The position numbers were made by a program, and so were the translations under genes. Of a stretch of DNA of 64,000 bases, positions 61,301-64,000 are shown piece after piece; positions within the stretch are counted from its first letter, which is position 1; each line of letters starts with the position of its first letter. The stretch comes from JACJYC01 sp964558465 (GTDB taxonomy: Bacteria; Bacteroidota; Bacteroidia; Chitinophagales; Saprospiraceae). The DNA lies in contig CAZLEF010000009.1 of assembly GCA_964558465.1 (NCBI GenBank), forward strand, positions 1 through 64,000. The letters are read 5' to 3'. The notes beneath the pieces were generated by a model that did not search any database, was not told the DNA's origin, and saw nothing but the letters and a program-made list of their open reading frames with translations.

Positions 61301-61440
61301 CCGGCGGCAAACTGCTGGTACAAACCGGGTACGCGGCCGGTCAGCACGAAATGGATTTTTCCACCTGGCCGAAGGGCGTTTATTTGATGCGGATCGGCCT
61401 GGACAAAGGCGTTCAAACCATCCGGTTTGTCAAACAGTAG
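58303..61440 (+). CDS. secreted SprB-repeat protein with T9SS sorting domain
   Basis: This 1045-residue protein has signal peptide MKIHLLLLSLFPCLLTAQ (ATG at 58303 preferred over 58255). The N-terminal 430 residues are of propeller-like character (repeats such as NGFIYTSGNYRQTF). Then come about six SprB-type repeats (about 446-892), each of about 70 residues with the pattern C...G.(I/V)....GGT.PY.Y.W..G..T....GL.AG.YTVTVTD..GC. The C-terminal domain (VFPNPSDGRFTLHL..., GVYLMRIGLDKG) is a T9SS sorting signal. SprB repeats occur in gliding adhesins of Flavobacterium; surface attachment is likely, though gliding itself is not shown. Confidence 0.9.
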   Translation: MKIHLLLLSLFPCLLTAQDWDAAQRFNGSIAGMSVTSSAIAAGPGGATYIAGSLEGTAQFDTITVTGQNPGATYGYLLKMNQEFRAEWVRVFPQTTYDVTVDLQGNIFVAGSQNDSLSWVAKYHSNGQLLASFTSQGGNSHVRVVRTDAAGNCYIGGWMNAATSFGGLTPAGVGGREAFIARLSPDLSQVHWANLTGASNRLDEIYDLEVDNNGFIYTSGNYRQTFNLFCGCYNGSFFLEKHNAATGSSVWQKLFSGGSGTSTRQLVSLSPDGQTIYTSGSFKNTTTIDPGLSLTAAGNDDYHIFLVSLTAAGSVNWAKKIVLTGDIYPTGMVRLDEQLVLHGYFRSPALLETILLTPQGIGDAFLAKVTGAGSIAAAEAFTGTGPGTEFGYGLDARSGDLVVSGNTSSGALQIGSFNLSGLALSQAAYAACSRISVPLSAQILSLVHPDCPGAATGVVAAAALGGTAPYSFLWSTGDTTATVIGLVAGDYTVTVEDDAGASYTLELTLNDPPVLTLQASLEHVSCSGAADGSISIEASGGTGAYVYEWNNGGQTNVITGLAAGSYTLTVTDENGCTSAYSKEITEPQSLEISIAGVQNAACGQNNGQASVTVTGGTSPYGYAWSNLATGPEAGNLTAGNYTVTATDANGCSSSVLVTIQDTGNTLEVALNVLQSPACDNTADGQLSAAVTGGTMPYTYAWSNNQTGPTATGLAPGQHSLTVTDVMGCSMVQNITLEGQTMLLVSMNISAQNLCSGDSQAAVSASPMNGMPPYTYVWNTGDTTAGLTGLPAGSYFVTIMDAGGCSTVAGALFQDPLPLTIQLETVDPACQGQNTGQISVQAAGGTAPYTFLWDNGKTTASLSGLAPGNYTVTLTDINGCTRVSSASVGDAGLVIDPGIETNQAGLTALQSGAQYQWIDCQTGLDIPGATGQTFEPGTGGEYAVEITLESCTATSDCVLFDLVAAEDPLDEARLARVFPNPSDGRFTLHLPWEARVWILEAGGKLLVQTGYAAGQHEMDFSTWPKGVYLMRIGLDKGVQTIRFVKQ

Positions 61441-61511
61441 GTGTAACCCGTGCCCGCGATAAAGCGCGGCAGGTAAACCTTGTGGTTACCCAATTTCAAA
61501 AATCGCATAAA

Positions 61512-62048
61512 ATGAAAAAGATCATATTATCCGTTGCAGGCCTGTTGATACTGGTCTGTAATTCCCGGGCACAATTTTCTGAAAACCCGATATACGACGG
61601 GCCGCAATTCCATTTCGGATTCGACATCGGTTTGGCCAGATACGATGGTGCGGGCGCCGGTAAAGCCGGATTGGCAGTCGGATTGAATTTCAAACGCAGC
61701 GCCGTCGAATTGCAAGGGAACTTATATACTCAACCTTGTATAGGAGGTCCTTGCGGAGGCGCCTTTGAAGGCGTTACCGACCTCAGCCTGCTCTATGGGC
61801 GGTTTTGGGACTTCAGCCGGTCCAGACTTCAGGTAAATGCAGGATTGTCCTGGCTAAGAAAAAGGGAGAGTGAATACTATTCTTCGGAATGGCATAATGT
61901 GGATATGCATACGGTTGGAATACCTGTGGATGTCAGGTTCTATTTTCATTCCGGCAAACATTTTGCCTGGGGCGTCAAGGCTTTTACAAATATCAATTCC
62001 ATTAACACCTTAACCGGGGCAGGGCTGGTCTTTTCTTTCAGGGATTAA
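61512..62048 (+). CDS. exported beta-barrel-like protein (178 aa)
   Basis: This 178-residue protein has a signal peptide (MKKIILSVAGLLILVCNSRAQ; ATG at 61512 chosen, since upstream frame continues only inside the previous gene). The rest shows alternating strand-like pieces ending with VFSFRD: FHFGFDIGLARYDG, LAVGLNFKRSAVEL, LQVNAGLSWLRKRESEYY, GIPVDVRFYFHSG. An outer-membrane barrel is plausible, but the family is not recognised. It follows the SprB gene and precedes an SdiA-regulated-like gene. Confidence 0.72.
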   Translation: MKKIILSVAGLLILVCNSRAQFSENPIYDGPQFHFGFDIGLARYDGAGAGKAGLAVGLNFKRSAVELQGNLYTQPCIGGPCGGAFEGVTDLSLLYGRFWDFSRSRLQVNAGLSWLRKRESEYYSSEWHNVDMHTVGIPVDVRFYFHSGKHFAWGVKAFTNINSINTLTGAGLVFSFRD

Positions 62049-62086
62049 TATCCGGACACGCAGGTTTCTGAATTTTTAATAACTTG

Positions 62087-62112
62087 GGGATTCTTTTTCT
62101 TCAAAGAATCCC
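62087..62112 (+). promoter_or_regulatory. perfect 10-bp hairpin next to the start codon
   Basis: GGGATTCTTT (62087-62096), loop TTCTTC and AAAGAATCCC (62103-62112) form a perfect hairpin ending three bases before the ATG at 62116. It may terminate the previous gene or block ribosome entry at the next one. It is close to the start in a way that is unusual. Confidence 0.45.
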
Positions 62113-62115
62113 ATC

Positions 62116-63486
62116 ATGACGGCCATTTTTTTTCGGAATCTGGTTCAAGGTTGCCTGATCTCTTTTGCAGGGTTCATTATTAACCCCTGTTGTGGTCAGA
62201 TCGGTCTTTCCTCGTATCAGTTGAATTTGGGGCCGATAACCTATAGTCAGATCGCCACCGACCTTTCCGGAGGGGCGATACACCCGGTGTCCAACCACCT
62301 GTTTGCAGTGATCAACGGAACGCCCCGGATACACGAACTGGATCTGGACGGCAATTATGTCCGTCAGATCAACCTCATCGGATTTGAGGATACGGAAGGC
62401 ATCGCCTATTTGAACTCCGACCTCTTTGCCGTGGTGGAAGAACGCAGGGGGCGAGTCGTTTTCATCACCATCCCGCCCAACAATAGCGGCCAGACCATCA
62501 ATATCAACTACCCCGGCTCTGCCGGTTATATCCAGTTTTCCGGCACATGGGGGGATAACCTCGGCCTGGAGGGGATTACTTATGACGCCGCAGGCGACGA
62601 TCTGTACGTCGTCAAGGAGAAATCGGACATGAAATTGTACAAGATCGACAACCCCCTTGGTTTTTTGGGTCAAACGATTACCCCTTCCGAGCCTTTTAAC
62701 CTGCAAACCAAAGCCGCATCCTATCCCGGAAGTTTTACGGATGCGGCTGAAGTTTTTTTTACGAGCGTAGGCACTTTGCTGATGTTGAGCGAAGAAGGGG
62801 AAATCGCGGTGGAGGTTCATGCGGCCACGGGAAATGCTGTTGCCGGCAGCAGCCTGAGCGTCAGCTTTCTTACCCAGCCTGAGGGGATCGCCATGGATTC
62901 CGGTAGCCGGCTTTATGTCCTTAGCGAACCGGATGAATTTGCACGTTTCAACAATCCTTTATTGCCGGTGGAGGTCGTTCGATTCGACGCCGTCGAAACA
63001 GATGACGGAGTTGTTTTATCGTGGAAAACACGGTCGGAGGCGAATTCGGCTTTTTTTCAGCTAGAAAATAGCGGGGATGCCCAGACATTTAACACAATCG
63101 GTATGCTGAAAGCTGCCGGCACGAGTACGGAAGAAAAAAACTATTCTTTTATTCACCAAAGCCCGACGGAAGGAACCCATTATTACCGGTTGAAACAGAT
63201 TGACCTGGATGGTAACCACAAATACGGCGAGGTAATTGCACTAAAGGTTCGGGGCAATCTTCCACAGGTCGCCTTTTACCCCAACCCGGCGAGCGACCGG
63301 ATTTCCATTAACGGGTTACTTCCCAAAAACACGAGGATCCGGATAACGGACCTAAAAGGTGAAATCGTTGCAGAGGTTACCCTTACCAATGGGTTTGTCG
63401 ATATCACTACTTTGAGAAACGGGGTTTATATGGTAACGTTTTTATTTGATCATGAGGCCGTTTTCCAAAAGATGATAAAAATTTGA
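62116..63486 (+). CDS. secreted SdiA-regulated-like propeller protein with T9SS tail
   Basis: This 456-residue protein has a signal peptide (about residues 1-27, ending CCGQ). Residues 30-290 resemble SdiA-regulated/esterase-like propellers (GFEDTEGIAYLNSDLFAVVEERRG, EGITYDAAGDDLYVVKEKS, QPEGIAMDSGSRLYVLSEPDE). Then come an FN3/discoidin-type module (about 295-370) and a T9SS type-A domain (FYPNPASDRISING..., NGVYMVTFLF). It is probably extracellular. Its immediate hairpin at the start is unusual. Confidence 0.82.
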   Translation: MTAIFFRNLVQGCLISFAGFIINPCCGQIGLSSYQLNLGPITYSQIATDLSGGAIHPVSNHLFAVINGTPRIHELDLDGNYVRQINLIGFEDTEGIAYLNSDLFAVVEERRGRVVFITIPPNNSGQTININYPGSAGYIQFSGTWGDNLGLEGITYDAAGDDLYVVKEKSDMKLYKIDNPLGFLGQTITPSEPFNLQTKAASYPGSFTDAAEVFFTSVGTLLMLSEEGEIAVEVHAATGNAVAGSSLSVSFLTQPEGIAMDSGSRLYVLSEPDEFARFNNPLLPVEVVRFDAVETDDGVVLSWKTRSEANSAFFQLENSGDAQTFNTIGMLKAAGTSTEEKNYSFIHQSPTEGTHYYRLKQIDLDGNHKYGEVIALKVRGNLPQVAFYPNPASDRISINGLLPKNTRIRITDLKGEIVAEVTLTNGFVDITTLRNGVYMVTFLFDHEAVFQKMIKI

Positions 63487-63493
63487 AATCAAT

Positions 63494-64000
63494 ATGAATT
63501 CCAAATCGAATAAACACCTCCTCCTTTGCCTGTTGGCGCTTTCCGCTTGCGGCCCGATGAAAGATTCCCAGGGCCATACCCAATCAGGCCCTCCAGCGTC
63601 AGGCCACGATTCCAACCGGCAAATCGTTCCCGTCGGCGGCAACGCCTGGGTGGTAAACGGCGGTGCAATAACCGAAGAGGGCCTGGTCGATTGGACGGAC
63701 CCCCGGATCGTTTGCACGGTTTACGTCAGGGTCGACCAACCGGGAACTTTCAAATTATCCCTGTTGATGAACGCCCGTGGCGGGGACAATACCATTCGGG
63801 TAACGGTTGCGGGTAAAAGCGCCGAAGTGGCGGCGGTGGGCAACCAGGAGAAGGAGTACTTCGCAGGCGAATGGAGGATCAACCAGGCCGGTTACATTCC
63901 GGTTGTCATCCAGGGCGTTTCAAAATCGGGGCATGATTTTGGCGTTTTATCCGGCATCGGCATCAGCGGTACGGCGGTTTCGGCAGAAACAGCCTATGTC
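63494..64000 (+). CDS. DUF5077/DUF3472-like lipoprotein, truncated by the window end
   Basis: The frame opens at ATG 63494 and runs off the window (169 codons seen). Lipoprotein signal LLLCLLALSAC (Cys18) is followed by IVPVGGNAWVVNGGAITEEG, then VDWTDPRIVCTVYVRV, the pattern of a DUF5077 module that usually precedes a DUF3472 domain in sugar-related lipoproteins. Function is unknown. It follows the SdiA-like gene by seven bases, so is likely cotranscribed. Confidence 0.75.
   Translation, partial: MNSKSNKHLLLCLLALSACGPMKDSQGHTQSGPPASGHDSNRQIVPVGGNAWVVNGGAITEEGLVDWTDPRIVCTVYVRVDQPGTFKLSLLMNARGGDNTIRVTVAGKSAEVAAVGNQEKEYFAGEWRINQAGYIPVVIQGVSKSGHDFGVLSGIGISGTAVSAETAYV

Noticed and set aside
1..64000. 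CRISPR arrays, tRNA or rRNA genes, transposase genes
   Set aside because: No direct-repeat/spacer arrays, no tRNA-like cloverleaf sequences and no transposase motifs were seen by eye; short repeats here are tandem or palindromic only.

Overview
The window looks like chromosomal DNA of a member of the phylum Bacteroidota, most likely a Saprospiria-type organism (Lewinella, Haliscomenobacter or a relative). The evidence is several secreted proteins ending in type IX secretion (T9SS) type-A sorting domains, a protein with six SprB-type repeats, a WG-repeat protein, a SusD-free set of sugar-processing lipoproteins, a LytTR regulator with a membrane domain, -7 boxes of the TAnnTTTG type, and few Shine-Dalgarno sequences. 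The placement below phylum level is inference.

Layout. 0.1-5 kb: an SDR39U1-type epimerase, a DUF6064 membrane protein and a fused double GH29 fucosidase lipoprotein. 5-18.7 kb: an AT-richer accessory locus. It holds a run of very small ORFs, then six tightly packed co-directional genes: a degenerate isoprenyl-diphosphate-synthase-like protein, a very divergent GHKL histidine-kinase-like protein, two unrecognised proteins, a sigma-54 response regulator, and a receiver-LRR-TIR-caspase protein. More small ORFs and a terminator follow. This is the best candidate for an undescribed system, probably a phosphorelay-controlled TIR/caspase conflict or cell-death module. 19-34.6 kb: a WG-repeat protein and housekeeping genes (metK, trpS, RidA, rpmF-DUF177, cytidine deaminase, hisA), a DUF885-like protein, a decayed toxin-antitoxin pair, a LysM protein and an EreA-like protein. 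34.7-44 kb: an outer-membrane barrel, LytTR regulator, paired DUF1080 lipoproteins, an FAH-family enzyme, a TolB-like protein, a transglutaminase-like protein, a HepT/MntA toxin-antitoxin pair and a GNAT acetyltransferase. 44-55 kb: a serine hydrolase, glpD, mdh, two metalloproteases with T9SS tails, xseB, a thiolase-like protein lacking its catalytic residues and a DUF1440-like membrane protein. 55-64 kb: a cluster of large exported T9SS proteins, with a DUF5077-like lipoprotein running off the end.

Intergenic regions are rich in small repeats. A palindrome CCACGCC-nn(n)-GGCGTGG occurs at least ten times, often inside other low-complexity repeats. A larger element starting CGCGTCGGATRG occurs three times. 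Several terminators and hairpins can be read directly. I saw no rRNA, tRNA, CRISPR array or transposase gene. All family assignments come from reading motifs by eye, without database searches.
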